Shown here: positions 8,593 through 17,131 of the stretch, piece by piece
Position numbering within the stretch: position 1 is the stretch's first letter
How the letters are laid out: every line of letters begins with the position of its first letter
NCBI RefSeq assembly: GCF_000155735.2
Contig: NC_020908.1
Coordinates: 3,725,001 to 3,789,000 of the forward strand
Origin: Octadecabacter arcticus 238
GTDB lineage: Bacteria > Pseudomonadota > Alphaproteobacteria > Rhodobacterales > Rhodobacteraceae
Direction: 5' to 3'
DNA length: 64,000 nt
Position numbers and translations under genes: made by a program
Notes under the pieces: generated by a model
Seen by the model: the letters and a program-made list of their open reading frames with translations, nothing else
Told to the model about the DNA's origin: nothing
The model's database searches: none

Positions 8593-9579
8593 ATGCAAAC
8601 TGTCGACCCCACAAAGACCCATCTTCCAACAATCCAGGAACCACGCAACGACGGGATTGAGCTGGATTTATCGTGGGTTAAGTCCGTTCAGGCGAACACC
8701 TCGGCGATTGAACGTCGCGCCGCGACCCTGCCCGGGCGTCGGTCCGTAAAAAAAGACTATCAAGCGGCCTGGCTGTGCAAAGCTATCAGCCTGATGGACC
8801 TGACGACGCTGTCTGGGGATGACACCGAAGGGCGTGTGCGCAGGCTGTGTGCCAAAGCACGCCAACCGGTTCGCCCCGACCTGCTCAAGGCGCTCGGGAT
8901 GGAGGGCCTGACCACGGGTGCCATCTGCGTGTATCACGACATGGTCGAGACAGCCGTGGATGCCCTGCGTGGCACCAACATTCCCGTCGCCGCCGTGTCT
9001 ACCGGATTTCCGGCGGGCCTGTCGCCGTTCAAGCTCCGGATCGCCGAGATCGGCGAAAGTGTGAACGCTGGCGCGGACGAGATCGACATCGTCATCACCC
9101 GCCGCCATGTTTTACAAGGCAACTGGCAGGCGCTGTACGATGAAATGGCCGAAATGCGCTCTGCCTGCGGGCAGGCCCATGTCAAGGCGATCCTTGCGAC
9201 GGGCGAACTGGGGTCGTTGCGCAATGTCGCGCGCGCATCTGTGGTGTGCATGATGGCCGGTGCGGATTTTATCAAAACATCGACCGGCAAAGAAAGCGTC
9301 AACGCAACCCTGCCCGTCACCCTGACGATGATCCGCACGATCCGCGAATACCACGAACGCACCGGTATTCGGATCGGCTATAAACCTGCGGGCGGCATCA
9401 GCAAAGCCAAAGATGCGCTGGTATATCTGTCGATTATCAAGGACGAACTTGGGGATCGCTGGCTGCAACCGGATCTGTTCCGCTTTGGCGCGTCATCTTT
9501 GTTGGGCGACATTGAACGGCAACTCGAACACCACGTCACCGGCGGTTATTCCGCAGGCTGGCGTCACGCGATTGGATAG
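8593..9579 (+). CDS. deoC: Deoxyribose-phosphate aldolase
   Basis: This 328-residue aldolase splits 2-deoxyribose 5-phosphate into glyceraldehyde 3-phosphate and acetaldehyde. Schiff-base Lys228 sits in DFIKTSTGKES and the second active-site Lys264 in GYKPAGGIS; DLTTLSGDDT near residue 70 is the N-terminal signature of the longer DeoC type. I start at ATG 8593, because the longer in-frame reading from 8398 runs through the end of the AraC gene. The ALDH16-type dehydrogenase gene follows after 47 bp and could oxidise the acetaldehyde, making this a deoxyribose/deoxynucleoside catabolic unit under the upstream AraC regulator. Confidence 0.93.
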   Translation: MQTVDPTKTHLPTIQEPRNDGIELDLSWVKSVQANTSAIERRAATLPGRRSVKKDYQAAWLCKAISLMDLTTLSGDDTEGRVRRLCAKARQPVRPDLLKALGMEGLTTGAICVYHDMVETAVDALRGTNIPVAAVSTGFPAGLSPFKLRIAEIGESVNAGADEIDIVITRRHVLQGNWQALYDEMAEMRSACGQAHVKAILATGELGSLRNVARASVVCMMAGADFIKTSTGKESVNATLPVTLTMIRTIREYHERTGIRIGYKPAGGISKAKDALVYLSIIKDELGDRWLQPDLFRFGASSLLGDIERQLEHHVTGGYSAGWRHAIG

Positions 9580-9626
9580 GGCTGGATTATGAGTTGTATT
9601 GGCCAAGATGAAGCTGGGAGCAGCAC

Positions 9627-11969
9627 ATGACCATCAAAGACATTTTCGAATCCATGGACTACGGCCCAGCCCCAGAAAGCGCGGTTGAGGCACTGGCATG
9701 GCTAGCCGATCGCGGCGGTATTGCGGGTCATTTCATCAACGGCAAATGGGACGCGCTGCGCGATGATTTCCCATCCAACAATCCGGCAACGGGCGAAAAA
9801 CTGGCGGGCGTCACTAAAGGCACCGCGGAAGAGGTCGCCAAGGCAGTAGCAGCCGCCCGCAAAGCCCAACCGAAATGGGCAAAAGACGGCGCAGCGCGTG
9901 CCCGCGTCCTCTATGCCATTGCGCGACTGATGCAGAAAAACGCGCGTCTGCTGGCGGTGATGGAAACGCTCGACAACGGCAAACCCATTCGGGAGTCCCG
10001 CGACATCGATATCCCGCTGGCAATCCGCCATTTCTACCACCACGCAGGGTTCGCCCAACTGATGGACGCTGAAATGCCCGATGCCGAACCGCTCGGCGTT
10101 TGCGGTCAAATCATCCCGTGGAACTTCCCGCTCCTGATGCTGGCGTGGAAAATCGCGCCGGCGCTGGCGATGGGCAACACGGTGGTCTTGAAACCCGCCG
10201 AATACACGTCGCTATCGGCGATGATTTTTGCTGAGATTTGCACAGCCGCAGGTGTGCCCCCCGGTGTCGTCAACATAATCACCGGTGACGGCGAAACTGG
10301 CGCTGAATTGGTCGCGGCAGACGTCGACAAAATCGCCTTCACCGGATCGACCGCCGTGGGCCGTATCATTCGCGAACAAACCGCAGGGTCCGGCAAGGCG
10401 CTATCGCTGGAACTGGGCGGCAAGTCCCCCTACATAGTGTTTGAAGACGCCGACATTGATTCAGCCGTCGAAGGATTGGTTGACGCGATCTGGTTTAACA
10501 GCGGTCAGGTCTGCTGCGCCGGATCACGCTTGTTGGTGCAAGAAGGCATCGCGGATCGATTTTACGCCAAACTGCGAACCCGCATGGACGGGTTGCGCAT
10601 CGGCGACGGACTGGACAAATGCATCGACGTCGGTGCCATCGTGGACCCTGTGCAACTAGCGCAGATCAAAGCAATGGTTGACGCCAACACCGCTGGTGAA
10701 ACCTACCAATGCGCGGCCCCCAAGACAGAACTTCGAGGCTGTTTTTACCCGCCAACCCTGATCACCGGCCTCGCCCCGTCCGACACGCTGATGCAAGAAG
10801 AAATCTTTGGCCCCGTGCTGGTTGCCACGACATTCCGCACCCCCGCCGAAGCAATAGAAATCGCCAACAACACCCGCTATGGGCTGGCCGCGTCGGTCTG
10901 GACGGAAAACATCAACCTCGCGCTGGATATCGCGCCCAAATTGGTAAGCGGAATTGTCTGGGTCAACGCCACAAATCTGATGGACGCGGCGGCGGGTTTC
11001 GGCGGCGTGCGCGAAAGCGGTTTTGGCCGCGAAGGCGGCTGGGAAGGCCTGATGGGCTACACCAAACCAAAGATTAAATCGGGAGGCAAGTCTGCCAAAG
11101 TCACCGCACCGACCCCATTTACCACCCAAGATGGCACGCCAGCGGACCCGCTGGATCGCACCGCGAAACTCTATATCGGTGGCAAACAGGCGCGTCCCGA
11201 CGGTGGCTACAGCCAACCCGTTTTCGACAAATCCGGCAAGCTGCTGGGCCACGCCAGCATCGCCAATCGCAAAGACTTACGCAACGCGATTGAGGCAAAC
11301 GCCGCCGCCAAAGGCTGGTCCACCTCCACCGGCCACCTGCGGGCGCAAATACTCTACTACGTCGGCGAAAACCTGTCTGCCCGCGCGGACGAATTTGCCA
11401 CACGGATCAAACAACTGACCGGCGGACGCACGGGCAGCAAAGAAGTTGATGATGCAATTTCGTGGCTCTTTACATGGGCAGCTTGGGCCGACAAACACGA
11501 TGGCGCAGCCAAGGGTGTGCCAATTCGGGGTGTCGCACTTGCCATGCCCGAACCCGTCGGCAATATCGCGATCCTTACGGACGACACGCGCCCATTGATG
11601 GGGCTGATCGAACCACTGGCCCCCGCGCTCGCCATGGGCAACCGCGTCACCGCTGTCGCATCACACGCCTTCCCGCTCGCAGCGACGGATTTCTACCAAG
11701 TGTTGGAAACATCCGACCTGCCCGCAGGCGTCGCCAATATCCTAACCGGAAGCCACACCGAACTGGCGCCGCATATGGCAGCACACGCCAACATCGACGC
11801 TGTCTGGTCATTTTCCACCGCCGACGTGTCCAAAGTCGTTGAGGCCAAATCGACATCCAACATCAAACGCACATGGGTCAACCACAGACAGTCGCGCAGT
11901 TGGCCGTCGTCCATCTGGCGCGCCCAATCAACCGAAATTAAAACGATCTGGTTTCCTTACGGCGAATAA
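9627..11969 (+). CDS. Two-domain aldehyde dehydrogenase (ALDH16-type)
   Basis: A 780-residue protein holding a full aldehyde dehydrogenase (residues about 30-490) and a second, degenerate ALDH module (about 510-760). The first module has IPWNFPL (163-169), KPAEYTSL (189-196), the FTGSTAVG loop, ELGGKSP with general base Glu262, and NSGQVCCAG with catalytic Cys296/297. The second keeps Rossmann-like stretches (AILTDDTRPLMG) but shows no equivalent Cys-centred motif. This layout is that of the ALDH16 family, for which I recall a Loktanella structure. It follows deoC by 47 bp and probably handles the acetaldehyde product. The gene ends in WFPYGE, as expected for an intact protein. Confidence 0.9.
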   Translation: MTIKDIFESMDYGPAPESAVEALAWLADRGGIAGHFINGKWDALRDDFPSNNPATGEKLAGVTKGTAEEVAKAVAAARKAQPKWAKDGAARARVLYAIARLMQKNARLLAVMETLDNGKPIRESRDIDIPLAIRHFYHHAGFAQLMDAEMPDAEPLGVCGQIIPWNFPLLMLAWKIAPALAMGNTVVLKPAEYTSLSAMIFAEICTAAGVPPGVVNIITGDGETGAELVAADVDKIAFTGSTAVGRIIREQTAGSGKALSLELGGKSPYIVFEDADIDSAVEGLVDAIWFNSGQVCCAGSRLLVQEGIADRFYAKLRTRMDGLRIGDGLDKCIDVGAIVDPVQLAQIKAMVDANTAGETYQCAAPKTELRGCFYPPTLITGLAPSDTLMQEEIFGPVLVATTFRTPAEAIEIANNTRYGLAASVWTENINLALDIAPKLVSGIVWVNATNLMDAAAGFGGVRESGFGREGGWEGLMGYTKPKIKSGGKSAKVTAPTPFTTQDGTPADPLDRTAKLYIGGKQARPDGGYSQPVFDKSGKLLGHASIANRKDLRNAIEANAAAKGWSTSTGHLRAQILYYVGENLSARADEFATRIKQLTGGRTGSKEVDDAISWLFTWAAWADKHDGAAKGVPIRGVALAMPEPVGNIAILTDDTRPLMGLIEPLAPALAMGNRVTAVASHAFPLAATDFYQVLETSDLPAGVANILTGSHTELAPHMAAHANIDAVWSFSTADVSKVVEAKSTSNIKRTWVNHRQSRSWPSSIWRAQSTEIKTIWFPYGE

Positions 11970-12000
11970 CCCCCCCGTTTTAGCCCAGTCTTAACCCCGT

Positions 12001-12055
12001 CTTTGCTTCAAAAATATCCTGGGGGGAGTCCGCAGGACGGGGGGCTGGCCCCCCT
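12001..12055 (+). repeat. Dispersed intergenic repeat, terminator-like (copy 1)
   Basis: Starts ctttgcttcaaaaatatcct and runs into a G-rich stretch with two small hairpins, gtcc-gca-ggac and gggggg-ctgg-cccccc. It lies between the convergent ALDH16-type and DUF1523 genes. Related copies occur at 33443, 38051, 45676 and 56159. The position suggests transcription termination or mRNA end protection. Confidence 0.7.
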
Positions 12056-12080
12056 CCGCGCGCGCGGCAAGCGCAAATCC

Positions 12081-12758
12081 CTACTTCTTGCGCCACGTCC
12101 CAAGCCAGCGGGACACGCGCCCTTTTCGTTCTGACAGGTCGGCATTCATGTGATCCATCCGGTCCCCGACCTTGTCAGCCAGCGGATCGACCGTGCGCTC
12201 ACGAAATTGCATCCACATGGCGCGCAGGAACAGAAATGCGATCATCAGAACAACCAAGAACCCGATATTGAACCAAGGTATAATTAACACATCGGGCCCT
12301 GATACCGGTCGAATCGCAATCGCGTTGGGAAACGCCGACAGATATTCGTTGCGCCAGCCGTAATGGGTCATCACGGCCCATTTGGGTTCCTCGCTCGTAG
12401 AGACAAGATCGTCCGCCTCGGTTTGCAGGTTTGCGGTGTCGAACTTGAAATAAAACGGCCATGACCAACCGGTATCCTCATTACGATAGACCATAACCTC
12501 GGTCGTCTCGCGGCTTACAAACCCGAACAGCATCGACTGCTTTCTGATCGTCTGGATAAACTGCACATCGCGGTTGATCAGCGTCGCCGATTGATCGTCT
12601 GGCCGCGCCCAGAAAACCCGCGTCCAGTCGTTGAGGTCTTGGCGTTCCTGATAGGTATTCACCACGCGCACCACATCGTGCTGCGGCAAGGCGTAATGCA
12701 GGATCGACCCGATGATCAGAAACAGGATTAATCGGATAGATCGGCGAATATTGCGCAT
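12081..12758 (-). CDS. DUF1523 family membrane protein
   Basis: A 225-residue protein with a first membrane helix at about residues 8-24 and a second at about 168-190 (IPWFNIGFLVVLMIAFLFL), giving a probably periplasmic middle domain containing WTRVFWARPDD and TGWSWPFYFKFD. I recognise it as DUF1523, a family common in Rhodobacterales and of unknown function. It is the last gene of a 7.6-kb minus-strand cluster with an AAA ATPase and a coiled-coil protein, 11 bp after the small membrane gene before it. The C-terminal tail is charged and cytoplasmic by the positive-inside rule. No enzyme motif was seen. Confidence 0.85.
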   Translation of the reverse strand: MRNIRRSIRLILFLIIGSILHYALPQHDVVRVVNTYQERQDLNDWTRVFWARPDDQSATLINRDVQFIQTIRKQSMLFGFVSRETTEVMVYRNEDTGWSWPFYFKFDTANLQTEADDLVSTSEEPKWAVMTHYGWRNEYLSAFPNAIAIRPVSGPDVLIIPWFNIGFLVVLMIAFLFLRAMWMQFRERTVDPLADKVGDRMDHMNADLSERKGRVSRWLGTWRKK

Positions 12759-12769
12759 GTTGTCCGCTT

Positions 12770-13027
12770 TCAGTTGATGAAATAGATGATCGTGCCAACG
12801 ACAAGTGGCGGGATGACAAACACAAGCAGGATCAGCTTTTTGCGCAACCCGCTTTCATATTGGGCCATTCCGTCAGCAATATACGCCTCTCGCGTCGTGC
12901 CCTCAACCGGTTCTTTGTCCCACAAATCTTCCAGCTTTTCACGCCGCACAGACCGAGAATACAGCGTCACGCAGATATAAACGACGCCCAGAATGACAAC
13001 GCCGCCCAAGATCAATCTCACAAACAT
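12770..13027 (-). CDS. Small two-helix membrane protein, AAA cluster
   Basis: An 85-residue protein with membrane helices at about residues 4-23 (LILGGVVILGVVYICVTLY) and 64-83 (LILLVFVIPPLVVGTIIYFI), separated by a charged loop rich in Arg, Glu and Lys. No family was recognised. It sits 36 bp after the 450-residue gene and 11 bp before the DUF1523 gene, inside the minus-strand AAA cluster, so it is probably a membrane subunit or adaptor of whatever that cluster builds. Both termini are likely on the same side of the membrane. Confidence 0.75.
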   Translation of the reverse strand: MFVRLILGGVVILGVVYICVTLYSRSVRREKLEDLWDKEPVEGTTREAYIADGMAQYESGLRKKLILLVFVIPPLVVGTIIYFIN

Positions 13028-13063
13028 ATCGCGTCCCCGTTCCCTACCTTAATCGCGCCGCCT

Positions 13064-14416
13064 TTAATCACGTCGCCGAACCGCGCCCCATGGCCCGACC
13101 CGATCAATCAGGTCCGGCAAAGGTGGCGGCCCGCTCGGCTCACTCATCGCCGCTTCAAATCCAAACAACGCATCGCGCGTGCCCGCCTTATCCACCTGAT
13201 ACTCGGTTGACAGGAATTGTGCCACATAGTCCTTCTTTTCGTCGGTCCAGCCCCTGTAGGCGGTGTAAAACGCCTCCTTGTGGCAAATGAACAGCTGGCG
13301 CACATCCATCGGCGACAGTTCGGCCAACAACATGTTCACCAGATCGGCGTCTTTGTGGGCCTTGGCCCGCAGCGTGTAGAAATACGCAGGATGTTCGCTA
13401 TCGATATGCGGCCACGCACCGCCATCTTCCGCCCAGCGCACCAGATCAGCAAGCCCGTGCCACGCCGCTGGCAGCATGTCAAAATACCGCCGCCCCATAT
13501 TGCGCAAATCGCGCCGCGTCGCCCCCGCGAGGTCTTCACCAAGCCCCGCCGCCACAGCCGCGACAATGAAATCCATCTTTTGGCGCAGGATCGCGCCACT
13601 ATCGATGCCACGCGCCTCTACAATCGGCTCCGCCAGATCATTGGCCTTAAGGAATTGCGCAATCGCGGACCTCTCGTCGCCTTGCAGCACCGTAGCAATC
13701 GGCAGATCGCCAAGGCCAGACTTGTCACCCATCGTGATTGCCGCAGGTTCTGGCACCCCGCGAAACAGGTACAACCCGCCCAAATGCGCGGTCCAGAAAT
13801 TGTCCTGATCAAACGTCATATCCGCCAGTTTCACCGGATTGCGGGTGATGTCGCCAGTGTCCTTGGCCAGCCCGATCATATTGCCGATCAACACATCATC
13901 AAACCATGCACCTTCGTCGCGCATAAACTGGTCAATCATCCCGCCCAGCTTCGCCGCAGCCGCCACAGCACCGTCCGTTGTATCCGCCTCAATGCTCACA
14001 TGGCCGATATCAAACAGACGCGCAGGCGTATCCAGCCCGTAGACCGAATTCACCAACTCCCCCGCAACCCCGTCCCGCGCGGTCAGCGCAAACAACTGCG
14101 CCTCGTTCGCCTCAATAAACTGGCGCAAAATCCCGCGCGAGGTCGAGAATTTCGCATTCAGCAATGGCGCGGTTTTCTGCTCCGTCGTCAGCAAAATAAA
14201 CTGCCGGTTCACGCCCTTGTGGTTGAGGTACAAATCATCCCCCAACTCATCGCCGATCTCAGGCGAATAGCCCGAAATATCGATATGAAAATCGGTGAGT
14301 TCGGTCTGCTTGCCCGTCAATCGCTTCAGCGCGCGGTTATAGCGCTCCACCAGAATGGGGCTGACCACAGGTATGAGGTTTCCAAACATCAGGCCGCGTT
14401 GGATGAGACGTTTCAT
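13064..14416 (-). CDS. Conserved protein of unknown function, AAA cluster (450 residues)
   Basis: A 450-residue protein without a signal peptide or clear membrane helix. The N-terminus (LIQRGLMFGNLIPVVSPILVERYNRAL) looks amphipathic. Visible landmarks are DIGHVSIEADTTDG near 137, WFDDVLIGNMIGLAKDTGDI near 172, and LYLFRGVPEP near 215. I vaguely connect it with DUF6638 of Rhodobacterales, but that is unverified recall. Its start overlaps the stop of the preceding 84-residue gene as ATGA, so the two are translationally coupled. Its place beside the AAA ATPase suggests a partner or substrate-recognition role; no catalytic motif was seen. Confidence 0.8.
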   Translation of the reverse strand: MKRLIQRGLMFGNLIPVVSPILVERYNRALKRLTGKQTELTDFHIDISGYSPEIGDELGDDLYLNHKGVNRQFILLTTEQKTAPLLNAKFSTSRGILRQFIEANEAQLFALTARDGVAGELVNSVYGLDTPARLFDIGHVSIEADTTDGAVAAAAKLGGMIDQFMRDEGAWFDDVLIGNMIGLAKDTGDITRNPVKLADMTFDQDNFWTAHLGGLYLFRGVPEPAAITMGDKSGLGDLPIATVLQGDERSAIAQFLKANDLAEPIVEARGIDSGAILRQKMDFIVAAVAAGLGEDLAGATRRDLRNMGRRYFDMLPAAWHGLADLVRWAEDGGAWPHIDSEHPAYFYTLRAKAHKDADLVNMLLAELSPMDVRQLFICHKEAFYTAYRGWTDEKKDYVAQFLSTEYQVDKAGTRDALFGFEAAMSEPSGPPPLPDLIDRVGPWGAVRRRD

Positions 14417-14667
14417 TTGGCCACCTTATGCTGCAAAAATTTGGTCAAAAGCCAGAACAACACCCAGACAAGAAGAATGATCACTGCGGCAATACCTGTG
14501 AGGGCCAAAAAACTCAAAAACACTTCTGACGGCTGATCAGTTGCGGCGCATTGCCCATCCCTGTTCCAATTCCAGGCAAATTGCCAATTGCAAATGTTCG
14601 TTGTCATAATGGTCGGAATCAAAAGAACGGCACCAGTAAAAAGGGTTAAGCGTTTCAATAGTTTCAC
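14413..14667 (-). CDS. Small two-helix membrane protein, AAA cluster
   Basis: An 84-residue protein read from GTG at 14667, which overlaps the upstream stop as GTGA and follows GGAGG at good distance. A longer in-frame reading to 14730 exists, but it lies inside the preceding gene. Two membrane helices are visible (TLFTGAVLLIPTIM and FLALTGIAAVIILLVWVLFWLL), with a short Cys- and Trp-containing loop between (NICNWQFAWNWNRDGQC). The stop overlaps the next start as ATGA. No family was recognised. Tight coupling on both sides points to a stoichiometric membrane part of the AAA cluster. Confidence 0.7.
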   Translation of the reverse strand: MKLLKRLTLFTGAVLLIPTIMTTNICNWQFAWNWNRDGQCAATDQPSEVFLSFLALTGIAAVIILLVWVLFWLLTKFLQHKVAK

Positions 14668-15008
14668 CAAACCTCCCTCACCCAGTTCTTCGGCACACCC
14701 GCCAGCGACAACACCATCAACGGCGCCCACAACAGCGCTGAAATCAAACTCAGCTTGGCAAAATGCAGCGGCACCGACAGCCCGCCCGTCGCATATAAAT
14801 CATCCAAATTCACCCCTTGGCTCGTGTACAGCACGGCGAAAAATCCCGCCCCACACAGGGCCATAATAAGGGTCGATGCCAACGCCAATCCCATCAACCA
14901 TTTGACCCCCTCGGGCCAAAAAACCGCCAGCACCCGCGGCACTGCCCAGCCGAGCGCGGCCAGACAAATCGCAGGCAAAATCAGGCCCGTGGAAAATGCT
15001 TCACCCAC
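14664..15008 (-). CDS. Small multi-helix membrane protein, AAA cluster
   Basis: About 114 residues when read from GTG at 15008, which lies within the last codons of the AAA gene (8-bp overlap); the frame stays open upstream to 15059 inside that gene. Three or more hydrophobic segments are visible: LILPAICLAALGWAVPRVLAV, WLMGLALASTLIMALCGAGFFAVLY split by a short turn, and LISALLWAPLMVLSL. No family was recognised. The GTGA overlap with the next gene and the overlap with the AAA gene indicate coupled translation, so this is likely a membrane partner of the ATPase. Confidence 0.65.
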   Translation of the reverse strand: MGEAFSTGLILPAICLAALGWAVPRVLAVFWPEGVKWLMGLALASTLIMALCGAGFFAVLYTSQGVNLDDLYATGGLSVPLHFAKLSLISALLWAPLMVLSLAGVPKNWVREVW

Positions 15009-16938
15009 CCTTACTCTCCAGATACCGCCGCTTGGCTTCCTCGGATCGTTCAAAATCACGCATCATGTTTTCAATCGCGACCTCGTCGGATTTGTCGGCG
15101 TAGCGGAATTCTGAATCAGCGTAGCGGTTGATTTCTTGGATGACCATTTCAACGGTGATCGGCTTTCTCATGTCCTCGATCATCGCCATCTTGGTCGGGT
15201 AATCTTTCGCCAAAAACAGCTCCGGCGTTTCCATCCAATCATCCGGCAATTCAAAATCCATCGCGCGCACTTTCACAGCGTCGGTGATGTTTTTGATCGC
15301 ACGGCCCGTGAACCTCGGATCAGCCTCTTGGATGCCCTTCAGATAGGTGCCGAGTTTGGCAATCGTATCAAGCGCGCCAATCTGGCCATTCACCCGATCA
15401 AACACATTCATCAACCCCGGTTCATGGGGTTTGGAATGTCCTTCAAAGCTCGCAGCGACAGCCTTTTTGATTTCCTGTGCGCTGAACACATCATGATCGC
15501 CAACCGGAATGTCATGGTTCTTGCCCATCAACAGATACAGAATATCAATGTAGTCGTCCCGCGTCTGTGGCCCATCTACCAAGAACCGCGCACCCGCCCG
15601 CTGGCGCAGCGCATCATCGACGTTTTCAGGATAATTGCTGAACATCCCGAACGTGCAATTGCCACGCACAACCGTGTTGGCCCCCGCAAAGCTCTCCATC
15701 AGAACGGCGGTTATCTCTAGCTGTCCGGCAGAACTTTGACGATCACCGCGTTTGCCCGCCAACTGGTCGATATCGTCAATCGTACCGAACCCAATCACGC
15801 TCGGATCAATCACGTTGTTGATGAACGCCTTGGCATTCTGCCCCGATTTACCTTGATAACTGTCGATATTGTCCGTGCTCAGATTCTGGTAGCGGAACGG
15901 ATATCCCGCGACCTTGCAGTATTCCGAAATCAGCCCCGCCATCATCTGGATCAGGGTCGTTTTCCCCGTCCCCGGCGCGCCGTCACCCATGAACGTAAAG
16001 ATGAAACCACCTAGTTCGGCAAACGGGTTCAGCTTGCGCTCAAAGTCATAGGCCATGACCATTTTCGCCAGCTTCATCGACTGGTACTTGGCGATATGGT
16101 TGCCCACGACCTCATTTGGTTTCTTGAAGCTCATCGTCAGGGTGGTCGATTTCGCGGCCCTTGCGGGGATGAATCCGCGAATGGTCAACCCGTCTTCATC
16201 GACCTTCCAAGACGCGCTAGAAAATGGCTCCAGACGTCCTGCGGTGTTGGACCGCGCAGCAGCCTTGGCCATCAACGCCTCGGCGTAGGCCAGCACCGTC
16301 GCGACCAGCTTGGGTTCAGTGTCGGCGAACAGCCCAATGTCTTGGTCCAACTCCCACAAGACCCCGTGCAGTGCCAAGGTGCCATTGTCGGTCAACACCT
16401 CCTCGACCTCGCCGATTTCCACGGTCTCTTCGCCCGCGTGCGATGCCATCAGGAACGCCGTTGCGTTGGCGAAAACAGACATCGTGACCAATGCCTCGGC
16501 GGTCAGCAATTCGCTAAATTCAGCCTTTTTGCCAGCGGCCAATGACCCCTCAAGGTTGGCGCGTTTCAGGTCCGCCAATCCTGTGCGATCAGCGTATTGC
16601 TCAGCCACGGCCAGCGCAATTGCAATGGCGCGACGCAGCCCGTGCAGGACTGTGGCCTGCGTTGGCGACGTCAGCCCGTCGCCTTCATCGCTGCCCTCAA
16701 TCCGCGCCAACAATTGCACCCCCTCAGAGCGCGCTGTTGATCGCGTCACCAGCCCCGGTGTTGTCGTGCGAAACCGCCGCCGCGTACCGATGCCCGCAGA
16801 CTTTTCAGTCGCGGGCGCATCCTTCGCCGTGCCAATGCGCGGCGTGTGATCGAACCCCTGCACCATCGCGGTGGCGCTGTCGTAATGCTTGCGGATGTCT
16901 TCTTCGCGCAGCTCCATCGTATCGCGTGTCTGGCTCAT
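15001..16938 (-). CDS. AAA-family ATPase, core of minus-strand cluster
   Basis: A 645-residue protein with an N-terminal half lacking known motifs and a classic AAA module from about residue 310. Walker A is GDGAPGTGKTT (318-328); Walker B is GFGTIDDID (383-391), followed by LAGKRGDR as in Cdc48/spastin-type ATPases; FSNYPE resembles sensor 1, and LRQRAGARF holds candidate arginine fingers. The catalytic Glu of Walker B (normally DEID) is Asp389 here. Such ATPases pull apart or remodel protein complexes or membranes. The start follows GAGGAAG, and a 37-residue ORF overlaps it as ATGA. Neighbours encode small membrane proteins and a coiled-coil protein, which suggests work at the inner membrane. 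The substrate is unknown. Confidence 0.85.
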   Translation of the reverse strand: MSQTRDTMELREEDIRKHYDSATAMVQGFDHTPRIGTAKDAPATEKSAGIGTRRRFRTTTPGLVTRSTARSEGVQLLARIEGSDEGDGLTSPTQATVLHGLRRAIAIALAVAEQYADRTGLADLKRANLEGSLAAGKKAEFSELLTAEALVTMSVFANATAFLMASHAGEETVEIGEVEEVLTDNGTLALHGVLWELDQDIGLFADTEPKLVATVLAYAEALMAKAAARSNTAGRLEPFSSASWKVDEDGLTIRGFIPARAAKSTTLTMSFKKPNEVVGNHIAKYQSMKLAKMVMAYDFERKLNPFAELGGFIFTFMGDGAPGTGKTTLIQMMAGLISEYCKVAGYPFRYQNLSTDNIDSYQGKSGQNAKAFINNVIDPSVIGFGTIDDIDQLAGKRGDRQSSAGQLEITAVLMESFAGANTVVRGNCTFGMFSNYPENVDDALRQRAGARFLVDGPQTRDDYIDILYLLMGKNHDIPVGDHDVFSAQEIKKAVAASFEGHSKPHEPGLMNVFDRVNGQIGALDTIAKLGTYLKGIQEADPRFTGRAIKNITDAVKVRAMDFELPDDWMETPELFLAKDYPTKMAMIEDMRKPITVEMVIQEINRYADSEFRYADKSDEVAIENMMRDFERSEEAKRRYLESKGG

Positions 16939-17048
16939 ATTTCTTCCTCATTCCTACCCTTGAAGGCCTGATACGCACTCGCCATCCACGGCCCAAACAG
17001 AAAACCTATTACTGCCCCAATAGGCCCGAAAACGATTGCGCCATTCAC
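16935..17048 (-). CDS. Possible 37-residue membrane miniprotein coupled to AAA gene
   Basis: A short frame from GTG 17048 encodes 37 residues: one glycine-zipper-like hydrophobic helix (GAIVFGPIGAVIGFLFGPW) and a charged tail ending GRNEEEI. Its TGA overlaps the AAA start codon as ATGA, the same arrangement used elsewhere in this cluster, and its last codons carry the AAA ribosome site. Its own ribosome site is weak (GGTGG), and the frame is short, so chance cannot be excluded. A non-AUG start slightly upstream is possible; the frame is closed 33 bases before the GTG. Confidence 0.4.
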   Translation of the reverse strand: MNGAIVFGPIGAVIGFLFGPWMASAYQAFKGRNEEEI

Positions 17049-17131
17049 AGCATTGCCACCAAAGGAAATAACCGATCTGTTTCATTCCGCTTCAACCTTC
17101 ATCTTGGCAAATACAGCTCAAATCACGACCG

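Noticed and set aside
13217..14536. Long plus-strand frame of 439 codons opposite the 450-residue gene
   Set aside because: It is rich in His, Arg and Gln in the way of antisense frames in GC-rich genes, lacks any motif and lies exactly opposite a gene that is coupled to its neighbours.
15136..15720. Plus-strand frame of 194 codons opposite the AAA gene
   Set aside because: Antisense shadow with no ribosome site or motif.
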